The notes: a model not told the origin generated them from the letters alone. 64,000 nt of DNA from Delphinus delphis (GCF_949987515.2 NC_082698.1:4608455-4672454), one strand, 5' to 3'. Shown: positions 12,681 to 25,300, counted from the stretch's first letter. Translations and numbers: made by a program.

Positions 12681-13317
12681 TATCTGCCACAACAGGACAG
12701 GGTGCCCCAGGGGCCGCATACCTGAGGCTCAGACGCCTCTGCCACCTGCACATCAAGGACGAAGGTTACTGACTTAGTAAGAAATCATGTGGTTTCAAGG
12801 CTTAGTTTAATGACCGACACCAGGTGCTCCTTCCAGGAGCTTCTACCTTGGTGAGGCCCTTGCAGGAAGTCTCTGTGACCCTCTGGACCCTGTCTTGGGC
12901 ACTGGAGGGAGACCACAGCTCCCGAAAGCCTCCAGCCTGAAGCTGCCAGGGAGCTAGACCCATCTCCAAGCCAGGGTGCCCTGCAAAACGGGTCAGAGAA
13001 GGTGCCCTTGGGCGGAGACGGGGTGGGTCCTGTGGGAGAAGGGGGATCCCCAGGGACAGAACTGGGAGCAAAGAACAGAGCGGCAGATTTTAGATACCAG
13101 CCTGGGGGGAAGGGCCTGTGTCATAAAGCTTTGTATGGGGCCAGGGGAATCGGAGGGGAGCCTCACCCCCCACAGCACCCAGAGGGCTGCTCCGGGGGAG
13201 GGCGGCACCGTCAGTCACGTGTCCCTACTGCCGGCCTCTCCATGGAAACTGGAGGAGAGAAGGGCAGATGAAGATGGGGACACCTGCTAATTAGAGGGTT
13301 TGCATGAGGTACATGGG

Positions 13318-13357
13318 GGCCGGGGCGGGGCCGGGGAGGGCAGCGGGGGGGGGGGGG
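13318..13357 (+). other. G-rich tract, candidate G-quadruplex
   Basis: Runs of GGGG, GGGG, GGGG and GGG with 1-4 nt gaps, then a run of 13 G's at 13345-13357. This satisfies the usual four-run G-quadruplex pattern on the plus strand. Confidence 0.6.
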
Positions 13358-14251
13358 CAGGGCTGGCAGGAAATTCCCTCTCGGGAAGGATGCTCATCGC
13401 GGAACCCCAAATGCCAGCCCCACACTCAGCGCTGCCAGTGAAGGACAGAGCAGTCCCCTCCTCACAGGTCTAAAGAAGGAGGCCTCCAGCGGGTGCTGCC
13501 CTGGGCCACAGCCTCAGAGACACCTGGCTCCCTCCCGAGCCTGGGTCCCTAGAGGACAAGTGTCTCCTTTCCCATGAAAGCAAACATGGGACGGAGGTGT
13601 CTTGCTCATGCTGCATGGTGTCAGCTTCTGAGTTTCCTAAACCAAGGCTGAACTAGGGAGGTGAGGAAGGGCCAGCACGTTTCCTACAGATGTGCTTATC
13701 CCTGGGAAAAGATGCGGAATTCCGGGAAACTCAAACCATCCCCAGGCTAGCCATGGAGTAGATTAGGGTTCCCAGTTTGGAGAGATAGCCAAGCTCAGTT
13801 TGCAACAGTATCTTATTTCTTGAGGATGGATTTCAAAGACATGTCCCAAAAGGCAAGTGTGTGACTCTCTCTCCAAAGCAAATAAAATTCTAACACATTA
13901 AAGGACAGGAATATCCTCTTAACATAAGAGCTTCACACTTGGGCTCTCAACAGGGAAGCAATGACACGGAGACCAGGGAGGACGGACCTGGTACCCTTCC
14001 CCTCAATGAACCCACTCTAGTGCTGAGAAAAAGGGAAGGCGAACCCCAGCGTTTTTGTTTTTGATTCCAAGATTATCCCCTGCAAAGAGCCTTCATTTGA
14101 GAAAGCCCACCTCCTCTATACTGGTTCCAGAATTTGTCAGAACAAGTGTGAGAAAGAAAGCTGAGTGACTTTCAATCACTTGCGTTCTCGCTCTCTTTGG
14201 TTGCTTAAGGAGTAGGTGTCTAACTCTTCCTAATTCACAAATTCTTTTCTT

Positions 14252-14460
14252 TTTTTTTTTTTTTTTGCGGTACACGGGACTCTCACTGCTGTGGCCTCTC
14301 CCGTTGCAGAGCACAGGCTACGGAAGCGCAGGCTCAGCGGCCAGGGCTCACGGGCCCAGCCGCTCCGCGCGGCATGTGGGATCTTCCCAGACCGGGGCAC
14401 GAACCCATGTCCCCTGCATCGGCAGGCGGACTCTCCACCACTGCGCCACCAGGGAAGCCC
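14252..14460 (-). mobile_element. Short CHR-type SINE, antisense
   Basis: The head is at 14460 and the poly(A) tail (seen as T's) at about 14250. Imperfect target duplications CACAAATT(C/A)TTTTCTT lie at 14237-14251 and 14461-14475. Confidence 0.92.
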
Positions 14461-15194
14461 CACAAATTATTTTCTTAGACGTCACTTCATTAAAGTCTAG
14501 TCAGGATTATTATTCCCAGATGGTTAACACTGAGGCCTGAGAACACAGAACTTGCCCCAAATAGCCCAGCCAGGAGGGGTGGGGGAAGAAAACAGAATCC
14601 AAATTCTCTGACTCCAGCCCCTGTCCTCCACCACATGGGGTAGACCTGTCTTTCCCAGGTGACAGAGGTTGTCCTGGGCAACCCCATGGAGGAAAACAAT
14701 GTGTGTTTAGCATTACTCTCTCTGTTAAATGCCAGGGGACCTCAGATACATATTAGGCTATTAGATGATATTATAATTAAATAGCTTTGTAATATTAATT
14801 TGCGATTATACTTGAAAGGAAATTCCTAGGAAACCTAAAACACGCCACACATTTGAGCACATTTCCATCTATCCTACTTCAGAATTCTCCCAGAGTTTAA
14901 TTTGGCCCATGACGTAAACAATCCCGCATTTTCATCCAGAATGTGTGGCATGTTGCTGTGTTTTCAGGAAATAGACAAATCATCTTAATTTATGTAAAGA
15001 GTATTCGTAAAGATACGATAATGGAATCTGCGAGGAGTAAACACCGAATGTGTAAATATCACAGAATTATCTCTGCACATATTGTCTCCAAAAGGGAACC
15101 GAATCCCTTTGCTGCACACAGTCCCTCAGGAGAACCTGACATTTTGTTATTTTGATGTTAATGTGCACGTGCAGGGGCTGGGAGGCAGAATTCT

Positions 15195-15263
15195 AAAAAT
15201 ATCCCCCAGATTCCAACCCGTCAAACACTAGTTTAGGTGCTGCTCGGAAGGGACTTGGCAGGG
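15195..15263 (+). repeat. Long target-site duplication, 5' copy
   Basis: Repeats at 15727-15795 with two or three substitutions over about 66 bp, on both sides of the L1 insertion. Confidence 0.9.
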
Positions 15264-15726
15264 ATGGACCTAGAGTCTGTCATACAAAGTGAAGTAAGTC
15301 AGAAAGAGAAAAACAAATACCGTATGCTGACACATATATATGGAATCTAAGGGAAAAAAAAAAAAAGGTCATGAAGAACCTAGGGGTAAGATGGGAATAA
15401 AGACACAGACCTACTAGAGAATGGACTTGAGGATATGGGGAGGGGGAAGGGTGAGCTGTGACAAAGTTAGAGGGTGGCATGGACATATATACACTGCCAA
15501 ACGTAAAATAGATAGCTAGTGGGAAGCAGCCACACAGCACAGGGAGATCAGCTCAGTGCTTTGTGACCACCTAGAGGGGTGGGATAGGGAGGGCGGGAGG
15601 GAGGGAGACACAAGAGGGAAGAGATATGGGAACATATGTATATGTATAACTGATTCACTTTGTTATAAAGCAGAAACTAACACACCATTGTAAAGAAATT
15701 ATACTCCAATAAAGATGTTAAAAAAA
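15264..15726 (+). mobile_element. 5'-truncated L1 with very long target duplication
   Basis: L1 3' end with gtgaagtaagtcagaaagag, agcagccacacagcacaggg, cagaaactaacacaccattg and ccaataaagatg followed by a poly(A) tail. It is flanked by about 66-bp direct repeats (15195-15263 and 15727-15795). The short divergence and intact tail suggest a recent insertion. Confidence 0.9.
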
Positions 15727-15795
15727 AAAAATATCCCCCAGATTCCAACCCGTCAAACACCAGTCTAGGTGCTGCTCGGAAGGGACTTGGCAAGG
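15727..15795 (+). repeat. Long target-site duplication, 3' copy
   Basis: Second copy of 15195-15263, directly after the L1 poly(A) tail. Confidence 0.9.
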
Positions 15796-15829
15796 GGGTT
15801 ACGGTTCCCAACAGCCCGACTTTACAATA

Positions 15830-16270
15830 GGGAGCGCATCCGGGATTATCCGGGTGGGTCCAGTGCTGTCACGCGAGCCCTTAAAGGCAGGAAAGGAGCA
15901 GAGGGTGGGCACAGATGGTGGGAGCAGGGGAGGGACTCCCCCCACCCTGCTGGCTCTGAAGATGGGGGAAGGGGGCCACGAGCCAAGGAGCCTCTAGAAC
16001 CTGAGGCCCACCCTCCACCTTCAGCATGGAAACAGGACCTCGTCTAAATGACCTTGGAAGAGGACACATCCCAGAGTCTCCAGCAAGGAGCACAGCCCTG
16101 CCGACACACTGATCTCGTCCTGTGAGACTCCAAGCAGTGAACCAGCCAGAGAGAAGCTGCGCCCTGGGCTCCTGACCCAGGGAAACTGTGGGATCAGAAG
16201 TGGGTATTGCTTTAAGCTGCTAAATTGGCAGGAACTTATCACGTCGGCAACAGGAAACTGATGAGTGGGA
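15830..16270. repeat. Probable old LTR or DNA-element relic
   Basis: Phrases such as ctggctctgaagatggggga, gccacgagccaaggagcc, cagccctgccgacac and tttaagctgctaaattggc recall a common mammalian dispersed repeat that ends near 'ggaaactgatgag'. I cannot name the family with certainty. Confidence 0.4.
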
Positions 16271-17599
16271 GAGTGGCCGTGGGCACACACGTGTGCATGT
16301 GAGCAAAAGCGCCTTTTCCCACCCTCCCTTCTCTAAGAGAAAAACTGAGAAGTGACACTAAAAACTACAGTGATGCGCCCATGTGAGAGTCACAAGACTT
16401 GACTCTTCCTTATACCTGTCCTTGTCACTTTACCTGTGTGGCTCTTCATTTTCCCAGAGGGACTGTGCACAGCTGGAAGGTCAGAATGTATTTTTATGTC
16501 TCTGATTTCCCAAACGATAAGCGCTTAACATATATATATTTGCATATGCTAAGTGAGCCAAATATAAAATGTAGGGCATCTATTCATTACTAAAACTCAC
16601 TCTAAAGCAATAGCTAACACATGGCAGAGCTCTTCACCATGGCACGATTTTTTGCGTGTTGCCAAATTTTCAGCACACACAGTGCATTTACTTTTCTTTT
16701 CCAGTTTTTTTTTTCCTTCCAATGGGGAAGAAGAGAATCCTACGTAAGGCCTTTCATTGAATTAAAATATTATGGCACAAATTTCTGTACCTTGTATCTT
16801 CCTTATATTCCTTACTAGGAGAACCACAAAACGGATATATTGTTCATAAATAAGCATATGGTTCCTAAAAACGTTAGCCACTGAAAATGATATTGACCCA
16901 TAGATTCAGATACGACTGAGTCAGTATTTAGCTGCTCACTTAAAGAGTCCACAGAGGCTTTAAAAAAATAGCTCCACTAGATAAAAAAACATTTTTGCTG
17001 GGAGATGAGTTCTGTTGTGATGAAAAAGACAGAGATCAAGGCAGAAAAATATGTCAGCGGAGATAATCACAGGCCGTGATGAAACACACACACTTGTGTC
17101 CTGCCTTAAGAAAGAGCTCTTAACTTAAAAGGTGGAATAGGACCATTCTCCTGGAATATGTTGGTTCCCATTTTTCCTGCAATTTAGGATTCCTTCCTTT
17201 TGGGTAAAGAATCAAGGACGGCTAAGGAATTTCATTAATAAAAACAGAAGAAATGCTTTACAGTTCACCAAAGAGGAGGGAGGCACAGGGGATCCCACCC
17301 ACAGTTGAGAGCGGTTTTGTGAAATCCTATTTAATGTACTCAGAACAGAAAGAAAGAATGATGGCATGGTGGTGTATTCTACTGTGGGCAAGCTGCTACC
17401 TTGGAAACGGTGTGGCAGTCAGTCTTTGAGCAAGGTAGCTCTACCACGATAAAATGCAAAAATGTAAATAATAAAGATATTTTAAAGCTAGTGTGTCTCC
17501 CAAGGGTTCTTAATCTTTTTGCTGACATGGATCCCTTTGGCCATCTAGTGAAGCTTATTCTCAGAATAATGTGTTTAATTGCATAAAATGAAATATACA
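16271..17599. other. Intronic sequence without recognised gene
   Basis: AT-rich and apparently unique; nothing recognisable. Confidence 0.45.
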
Positions 17600-18420
17600 G
17601 GACTAACAACCCAGTATTTTTAATGGGCGAAATATTTGAACAGACACAACCAAAGAAGATGTACAGTTTGGCAAATAAGCACAGGAGAAGTTGCCCAAAA
17701 CCACTGGTCATTAGGGAAATGAAAATTAAAACTGCAATGAGCTACTACCACTCACCTATGAGAATGGCAAAATTAGAAAAGTAAACAACAGACAACAGTA
17801 AATGTTGGCAAGGATGCAGAGCAACTGGAATGCTATACACTGCTGATGGAAAAGCAAATAGTACAACACTGCGGAAAATAGTTTGAAAGTTTCTTATAAA
17901 GTTAAACATACATGTGATTCAGCAACCCCATCCTACTTACTTATCCAAGTGTCACGAAACTAGATTCACACAGAAACTTATACGCACATGTTATAGCCAT
18001 TTTATTCATAGGTGTCCCCAACGGAAACAACCCCAATTCTCCCCATCTGGAGAATGGTTAACCACAAGTGAGTACTTCCATACATGGAATACTACTCAGC
18101 AATATTGATACACACCACAGCAAGAATGATTCTTAAACCCATATGCTAAGTGAAAGAAGCCAGACTCAAAAGGCTACATATTGTATGATTCTATTTATAG
18201 AACATTCTAGAAAAGGCAAACACTCTAGGAATGGAGAACAGATCAGTCGCTGCCAGGAGTTAGGGGTGGAGTTGGAGGGTCTGACTGTAAAGGAACAGCA
18301 TAAGAGTAGTTTAGTTGGGGAGGCAAAGACTGTGTCTTGATTGTGCTGGTGGTCACGCATCTCTATGCCCTTGTCAAAACTCATGGAGCTGTACACCAAA
18401 AAAAGTGACTTTTAAATCCT
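17600..18420 (+). mobile_element. Old L1M 3' portion, sense
   Basis: Landmarks: ccactggtcattagggaaatg, gctactaccactcacc, tgttggcaaggatgcagag, tacactgctgatgg, ggaatactactcagcaat and ggtgcttgatt-like sequence. This matches the end of L1 ORF2 and the L1M 3' UTR, interrupted by stops. Confidence 0.75.
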
Positions 18421-18424
18421 GAAA

Positions 18425-18840
18425 AAAATTTTTTTTCATTGTTCGTAAGTGAAGTAAGCCAGGCAGAGAGAGACAAATATCATATGATATCACTTATATG
18501 TGGAATCTAAAACAAAAGATACAAATGAACTTACATACAAAATAGAAAGAGACCCACAGACATAAATTTATGGTTACCAAACAGGAAAGGTGGGGCAAGG
18601 GATAAATTAGGAGTTTGAGATTAACATATATATCACAGTACTTTATATAAAATAGATAACCAACAAGGACCTACTGTACAGCACAGGGAACTCTACTCAA
18701 TATTGTGTAAACAACCTATAAGGGAAAAGAATCTGAAAAACAATAATTATACACGTATAACTGAATCACTTTGCTGCACACCTGAAACTAACACAACATT
18801 GTAAATCAACTAGACTTCAATAAAAAAATAAGTAAAAACT
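18425..18840 (+). mobile_element. Second L1 3' end, sense
   Basis: Landmarks: gatatcacttatatgtggaa, gataaccaacaaggacctac, cactttgctgcacacc, ttgtaaatcaactagacttc and aataaaaaaat. It lies directly next to the older L1M fragment and is a separate insertion from a younger subfamily. Confidence 0.75.
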
Positions 18841-19368
18841 AACCATAAAGTAAAAATATATATATTGTTCCCACCATAAAAACGTGTTTTAAGGGATGAG
18901 GAATATAGGATGACAAAGGAAGCCAGTTATATGAAAATAAAGTGGAAGTTTTTTCCCCACCTAAATTTCCAGACCCTCTGAATTCTATCCATAGACTCCC
19001 ACGAAATCCCACGTTAAGAGTCCCCGAGTGCAGACCAACACGATCAGCGACGTTATGAGGAGAAGAGTCTCTGTGGCCAAAATAGTTTGGAAACGCTGGC
19101 GTCCTCACACCTTCTCAAGTGGCACCTGAGGCAGCTATAGCTCTCAGCGCACCTGACCACACATGGCACTTGGGGAGGGGATACATGTCCCAGAGAACCC
19201 TCTGGAAATACCATGTTAGATTAGCAGATTCTTGAGGGCGGTGCCCACAGTTTCCTGACCTTTGGGTCCCCAGCACCTGGCCCAGGTAGAGACTCAATAA
19301 ACACCTGTATTTGTTAAAACAAATAAAATATCCATCTTTTTTTTTTTCCTTCTAAAAAAAAAAAAATC
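18841..19368. other. Intronic sequence without recognised gene
   Basis: Unique sequence ending in T-rich and A-rich runs (19338-19366), the target of the next SINE. Confidence 0.45.
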
Positions 19369-19657
19369 GGGGCTTCCCTGGTGGCGCAGTGGTTGAGAAT
19401 CTGCCTGCCAATTCAGGGGACACGGGTTCGAGCCCTGGTCTGGGAAGATCCCACATGCCGCGGAGCAACTGGGCCGGTGAGCCACAACTACTGAGCCTGC
19501 GCGTCTGGAGCCTATGCTCCGCAACAAGAGAGGCCGCGACAGTGAGAGGCCCGTGCACCGCGATGAAGCGCGGCCCCCACTCGCCGCAACTAGAGAAAGC
19601 CCACGCACAGAAACGAAGACCCAACACAGCCAAAAATAAAAAATAAATAAAATAAAT
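19369..19657 (+). mobile_element. Long-form CHR-type SINE
   Basis: Complete head, B box GGTTCGAGCCC, the long 3' body ('gaagacccaacacagccaa') and an AATAAAT tail. Short target duplications AAAAAATC lie at 19361-19368 and 19658-19665. Confidence 0.92.
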
Positions 19658-19679
19658 AAAAAATCAATTTCACCTAGTT

Positions 19680-20278
19680 ACCATACAACTCAAACTTCCA
19701 AGAAATTTACTTAAAATACTTTGTTGCTTTAATACTAAGGATTTATATAATAATTTTAACATGAATCGGGATTGATAACTTTATTATGTACACAGCACAC
19801 ATCGTGGAAGAAATTAACCTGAAAAATTACAGTGGACAGAATCTAATTACAGAAGCCATCATGAATGCAAAGCACCTCCTAATTTTATTTTACAATGCAT
19901 ATTAAACTCCTGCCCCCCAAATACAATGGCTTAATGTTGTAACCTGAAATGTATGCCAATCCAAGGTTTAATTTTGCTTTTAAGATTAAGTAGCACATGT
20001 GTAATTTAAAAGTCATTTGAAACAGCAAACAATGTCATTGGGCTTACAATTAATGCACTTTTGACAACTGCAAACAAATTGAATGTGTAAATCTATTCAC
20101 AACAATCTCTGTATTTAACAGACATGTCACTTTGCATGACTATACAGTTAATTTTCATTCTCCAGTGTGAAAGCTGATTTATGGCGACCTTGACCTCCAA
20201 CACTGCTCTCAGCATTTTGTTCAGCTATAAAAGTTGGGCTGGACAAAAAACACTATGAAACCAAACGCTATGATTTTC
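19680..20278. other. AT-rich repeat-free stretch, possible conserved element
   Basis: About 600 bp without any recognised repeat. It has many homeodomain, POU and SOX-like motifs (TAATTA-like, ATGCAAAG, ATGCATAT, TTTGCATG, ACAATG) and, near 20183-20233, an ERR-type TCAAGGTC on the minus strand followed by TATAAAAG. Such composition is typical of conserved non-coding enhancers, but conservation cannot be tested here. Confidence 0.3.
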
Positions 20279-20282
20279 TTTT

Positions 20283-20415
20283 CTTTTCTTTTTTCAAATT
20301 TTTTTTGCCGCACCACACAGCATGTGGGATCTTAGCTCCCCGACCAGGGATCGAACCCGCGCCCTCTGCATTGGAAGCACGGAGTCTTAACCACTGGACT
20401 GCCGGGGAAGTTCCA
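20283..20415 (-). mobile_element. Short tRNA-derived SINE, antisense
   Basis: About 130 bp with gatcgaacccgcgccctctgc and 'gtcttaaccactggactgcc', so it belongs to a different tRNA-derived subfamily from the CHR copies with 'actgcgccacc'. The tail is at about 20283-20307. Target duplications are unclear. Confidence 0.85.
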
Positions 20416-20909
20416 TTATTTTTTTTTCTGATGTGACATCGGTGAAGTCCTTATCCCCCTAACACTGTGCTTTCCAAAATGTTATTTCAAAGATAGATAA
20501 ACACATTTCCAGTATACACCTCCAAGTCTGTACTGAGGGTAGGATGTTTCCTATTCACTCAGCCTTGTAGGTGGATTCAGCATCAGACGAGCACGCTGTC
20601 TAACCCAGCACAGCAACTCTGTCACACACCCAGAACAAATGATTCTAAACGCACAGAGAAAAACCAGGAAAGACGTAAAAAGGGAATGGATTGGCACTGG
20701 AAAACTTCCAAAAGGAGGCCGGATAGAATCAATACAAACGGATGGTAACACGTGCATTTAAAAACAGAGAATTGCTGTATCTGCACTAAGTTTTCTACTA
20801 TTTCCTTCCCGCTCAGAAATTTCAAGCTCTAAGGAAACAAACAGGCTTGTCAATAACAAACACGATTTACTGAAAGGGGGAGCAGGCCAGGAAGCCAGCA
20901 CACGATGAC

Positions 20910-20974
20910 AACTGGATAAACAAAACAAGAGCAACTCAGAGGAACTGGATAAACAAAACAAGAGCAACTCAGAG
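20910..20974. repeat. Two-copy 33-bp tandem duplication
   Basis: The unit beginning AACTGGATAAACAAAACAAG is repeated at 20910 and 20943 without mismatches, so the event is recent. Confidence 0.95.
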
Positions 20975-21599
20975 AATCGTTTCTCTGTTAAATGAAAGGA
21001 ATTTTAAAGTCTGTTCAGATATTGCATGAGAATGGTTGGAAAATGAGTGAAAAACAGCCAATATCCCAAATAAATCTTCTTTAACGTTTTGCTTTAACTA
21101 TAAATCTGAAGGCTACCATTAATGCAATTACGAATCTTGAGAAAAAAGGTAATTCAGGGTTATCGTATCTAGGAAATCAATATTCCCTCTGATAGTTTGT
21201 GCAGAGTGCGTTAATTTTCCTGGCCAAAAACTGATGGTGCTTTTTGTATTTTATACTGAAATACAATATAAAATATGGAAAAATCCATTTAAATAATAAT
21301 AGTAATATAATAATCATAATAAATAACACATTAAAATGCACCAGATAAATGGATATCACTATTCACTCTTAAAAGTAAAATTAAATCAGGAAAGTAATTC
21401 ATTATGTCCCACCACGGAATCAGAATCACCTGTATTCTGATATAAAGGACCAAAATAACCCACTCACAAATGTTACTTATTGTATTTTCTTTAGCCACAT
21501 ATTTTATTCAAAGATGTGGCCATCTCAGAATCACGGTCTGGAATTGCAGAAAGAGGCTCAAAACAAGCTGCCTGGATTTCCAGGCCCATCGCCTCCAAG

Positions 21600-21770
21600 C
21601 TGTTCTGCCCCTTACAACCCAGCGTGCAGGTCTGGTGACAGGCCCTGCTTAGAAAGCGGACAGACCCAGGTTGGAAGCCCAGCTCTGCCACCTTCTAGGG
21701 AAATGGCCCTGAACAACTCATGTCACTTGTCCAAGCCTCAGTTTTGCTAACCATAAGATGGCCTGACATC
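21600..21770 (+). repeat. MIR SINE relic
   Basis: ggttggaagcccagctctgcca followed by ttgtccaagcctcagttttg and accataagatgg matches the MIR core in the sense direction, with typical old divergence. Confidence 0.7.
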
Positions 21771-22158
21771 TTACACATATTCAACTTAAGAAAATTCAGC
21801 CACACGAAGTGAATCCACTGTGTCCCCCGGTGCCTTCTCAGAGGGGGCATCTTGTCACAAGGAGTATGATTCCAGTAGCTAAAGGAATGTATCTTTTAAT
21901 AACACGGCCTCTGAAAATAGGTCAGTACTTCCTTTAGTGTCAACCAATGACACCTACGGGTTCCAACGCTGGAGGCAAAGGTAGCTGAATTAGTCTTACT
22001 GACATAGTAACACACGTGCCGCCCTCCTGCAGGTGTGTGACCTGCCCTGGGGCAGAGGCCACTCCAGTAAACCCGCCTGTTCCTGTAACTCCGTGAGGAA
22101 AGAGACAAGAGCTATGCACACGCCTGACACGTGGAGGCCCCTGAATGGCAGCTGTTAC

Positions 22159-22320
22159 TAGTCCCTCTGTCTCTGTCTGTCTCTGTCTCTCTGTGTCTCT
22201 CTCTGTCTCTGTCTCTCTGTGTCTCTCTCTCATCTCTGTCTCTCTGTCTCTGTCTCTCTAGCTCTCTGTCTCTTTCTGTCTCTGTCCCTCGGTCTCTGTC
22301 TCTGTCCCTCTCGTCTCCCT
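22159..22320. repeat. (CTCTGT)n-type microsatellite
   Basis: Imperfect pyrimidine-rich array of TCTCTG and TCTGTC units on the plus strand. It produces Ser/Leu/Val (plus) and Arg/Glu/Thr (minus) low-complexity frames. Confidence 0.93.
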
Positions 22321-25300
22321 ATTAGATCACAACAGCCGCTTCCCGACTGCTTCCCATTCCCCGTCTGCTGGTTCTCCCTGCCCCTGTACTCCCAGGACTA
22401 CTCTGCACACACGGAACCTGTCACCAGTCCACAAGGAGCAGTGCCCATGTCTCTGTCTTGCTCCCCACGTCCCTGCCGTCCAGGCTCCTGCACTCAGTTA
22501 ACCAGGAAACGTGAAAGCAGCTCTAGGAAATGGAACCAAATATTCCTGCTGGGATGTGAAAGCTTCCCACAGAAGGAAAAGAAACTAATATTAAAGGTGA
22601 ATTTTCCAAATCTGACTTCCCAGACAGAACAACTATAAACGCTCGTTTCTTCACTCGTTCACGGCTAAACATGCTCACATTAAAACAGCCTCAGGGGTGA
22701 GAACAAAATAAAAACAAGCTCTTTAAAAATTTTAATAGCCTGTACTTCCTTCCAGAAGACAATCAGTTACAGTAGAGGAGAAAATGAAAAAAACAAAAAC
22801 CTCAGTTTTTTTTTTTTTCACACAGCACGAGACATTGCAAACAGTTATCTATAAAGCTGTAACGTTTCCTCACTACGAGCCGAGGAGGAAACCTAAAAGT
22901 TGGAAACTCTGCCTTGAGAAAACACAATAAAAAAAAAAAAAGAAAACACAATATATAGAGTCTTGACCTTAAACAAAATTGTTAAGAAGTGATTATTTGT
23001 TCCCTAAAAGGATTAGCTGCTTTACAAAAGGATTATCTACAGACTTCTAGAAGGTATTAAGCTTAGCCAGTGCATATAAACCACGATTCAAATTAGCATA
23101 ACTTTTCAGGAATACATTAATATGTAATACTGGGTTTACTTGGAGACAAAAATAGCCCTTGAGTTCGGTACAAACCAGGCAGCATGAATGCCTGTCTTTG
23201 GGGGCTGCCCTTAGCAGCCTCAGCTCTCGTCCTACTTCCTGGCATCCTTCTTACGTGCACCGTCAGTGGTTCAGAGCGCTCCACCCAGGGCAGGATCCTA
23301 CCTGCGGTCCCACCTCCACTCACCGGCAGCCAAACTCCGGCAGGGAGGTGATGCAGCCTCCAACAATCGATCCTACCCAGGACTGACTCTTGCGGGCGAG
23401 TTGTGTATCCAGGGATGCTCTGCAGCTGCTGGTCGAGGCCACAGCTGCGAGGGCACAGTGGCAGCAACGTCCAGCAGACCCAGCAGCCACGGACCACAGG
23501 CCACATCCTCATCAAAACCTCCTGTGGCCTGGCCTGGACTGTGGCTCAGGCTGTGAGCCTCTGGGGTTCCTGCCCCTTTTCTGAAACCGTTTCTCCAGTC
23601 TTCCATTTGATTCTAAGGACTACTCAGTAACCTTCTGTCCAGTTGCTTTTCTCAATTCTGTGGTGCACAGCTAAAAGCCGTAACTCATACACCCAGGACA
23701 ATAAACGAAGGAAGGGTCCTCACCAGCACCTACCCTGTGGAAAGGGCTGGTCATCCTTCCCTGCGTAAGTAGGGCTAACCTGAGTGACCAGCAGAATATT
23801 GCAGAAGAGACCTTGTGACTTCGGAGGCTAAGATGCTGCAACTTCTGCCTTGCTTTCTCTGGGACCACTCTCTCTGGGAGAAGCCGGCTGCCGGTCATAA
23901 GGATGCTCACGTTGTCCTACGGATATGTGTCCACGTGGGGAGGCGCTGAGGCCTCCTGCCCACAGGCGACATCAGCTTGGCAGCCATGGAATTGGATCAG
24001 CCAAGCCTCAGACGTACCGGCTTCAGAAGGTGAGCTGAGACCCAACTGCCAAAGGTCGCGTGTGCTTCGTCCGCAGGACCACCTCTCCGGTACCTGGGAA
24101 TGTGCATTTCAAATGCCTCTGCTTAAAATAGAAATGGTACCGATGGCTGAGGTTTTCTCACTTGGCTCATTCATTAAAGCAGCTACTTTCTAGCGAGCTC
24201 AGCTACAGTTGTACTCGATAACTTGTAGGTTTAAAAATTATATATTATCAATAGTTTTTAGGAAAGATGAAAGCACTAAGATATGGGGGGTCCGTGCCAA
24301 TGTTTCCATGTTCTGTAACCAAATGGGACCCTACTGAACACTTCACCCACGTTGTGCTGGTTAATCTTGCAGTTTTCATTGCTTGGGTCATTAAATACCC
24401 CCCTGAACACAGGAAGGGACGTTGGGCAGAGAGGAACATACCGACCGTAGGCCAATGGTGAAATCCCGCTGACAAACATACATTTGCCCAATCACGCATC
24501 TCGAAAACATTCCCTCGTCCTTGCTGACGAAGAAGCAGGCCTGTGACCCTATAACTCCACCCCATCTCCAGCTCAAACTCCTTCTCGATAAAAACGCTTC
24601 AGAGTTAGTTCTCACGTGCTCCTCTGATTTGCTCAGTTTCTCAGAGACACGGTCCACCTCACACCGTGGTTAATTGTATTTTTTATGCATTTTGACACAG
24701 CATTTAAACCTCCACCCAAATACTCCTTGTACTCGTCATGGATGTTTTCTAGCTTAAGCCTCCTGCCGGGAAACCGTTCCCTGCCAGCCAGGCCAGACAG
24801 TGCAGCGATCGCACGGATTTCATCGGGATGCGCGCTGCTCTTTTAAGGGGCTGAGCTCCCACCTACCAGAAATCAGGCCGCGGGAGATGAGTGCAAGGGA
24901 GTGGGCACCCCCCCTGAAGGTCAGCTCCAAGCCCGGGTTCATCCAGATCCCGCCAGAGGTAACAAGAAGTAACGTATGTGTGGTCCGGACACTGCATTAA
25001 AGAAAGACTGTGACTCCAATGCTAGGGTATCTTGATCGAATTTTTCCCAAAGTAGAAACTCTCCATGGAGCCCTTAAAACGAATCCAAAATGATTTTCGC
25101 ATCAGGAGCAGCTGGGCAAAATCATTCTGTTATTCGGTTCTGTCGGGCTCGCAGCACTTAGCCCCGGGCATCTGTGGTTCCTCAGGCCTGAGTCAGGGTC
25201 TCTCCTGCAGCCCCTGGGGTGGTCCCTGTTCCCAGAAGCCTGTCCCCCTGGCCTCCTCATGTGATGAGGCCATCGGATCTTTTCATTTTTTGGAGACTGG

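Larger units (their letters stand above)
11435..14236. other. Intronic sequence without recognised gene
   Basis: Mostly unique. It includes (CA)n at 12647-12678, a GT/TA-rich patch near 12255-12290 and a G-rich tract at 13318-13357. Open frames at 12800-13290 arise from GC-rich DNA. Confidence 0.5.
20416..22158. other. Intronic sequence without recognised gene
   Basis: Mostly unique. It includes a two-copy 33-bp tandem duplication (20910-20974) and a MIR relic (about 21600-21770). Confidence 0.45.
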
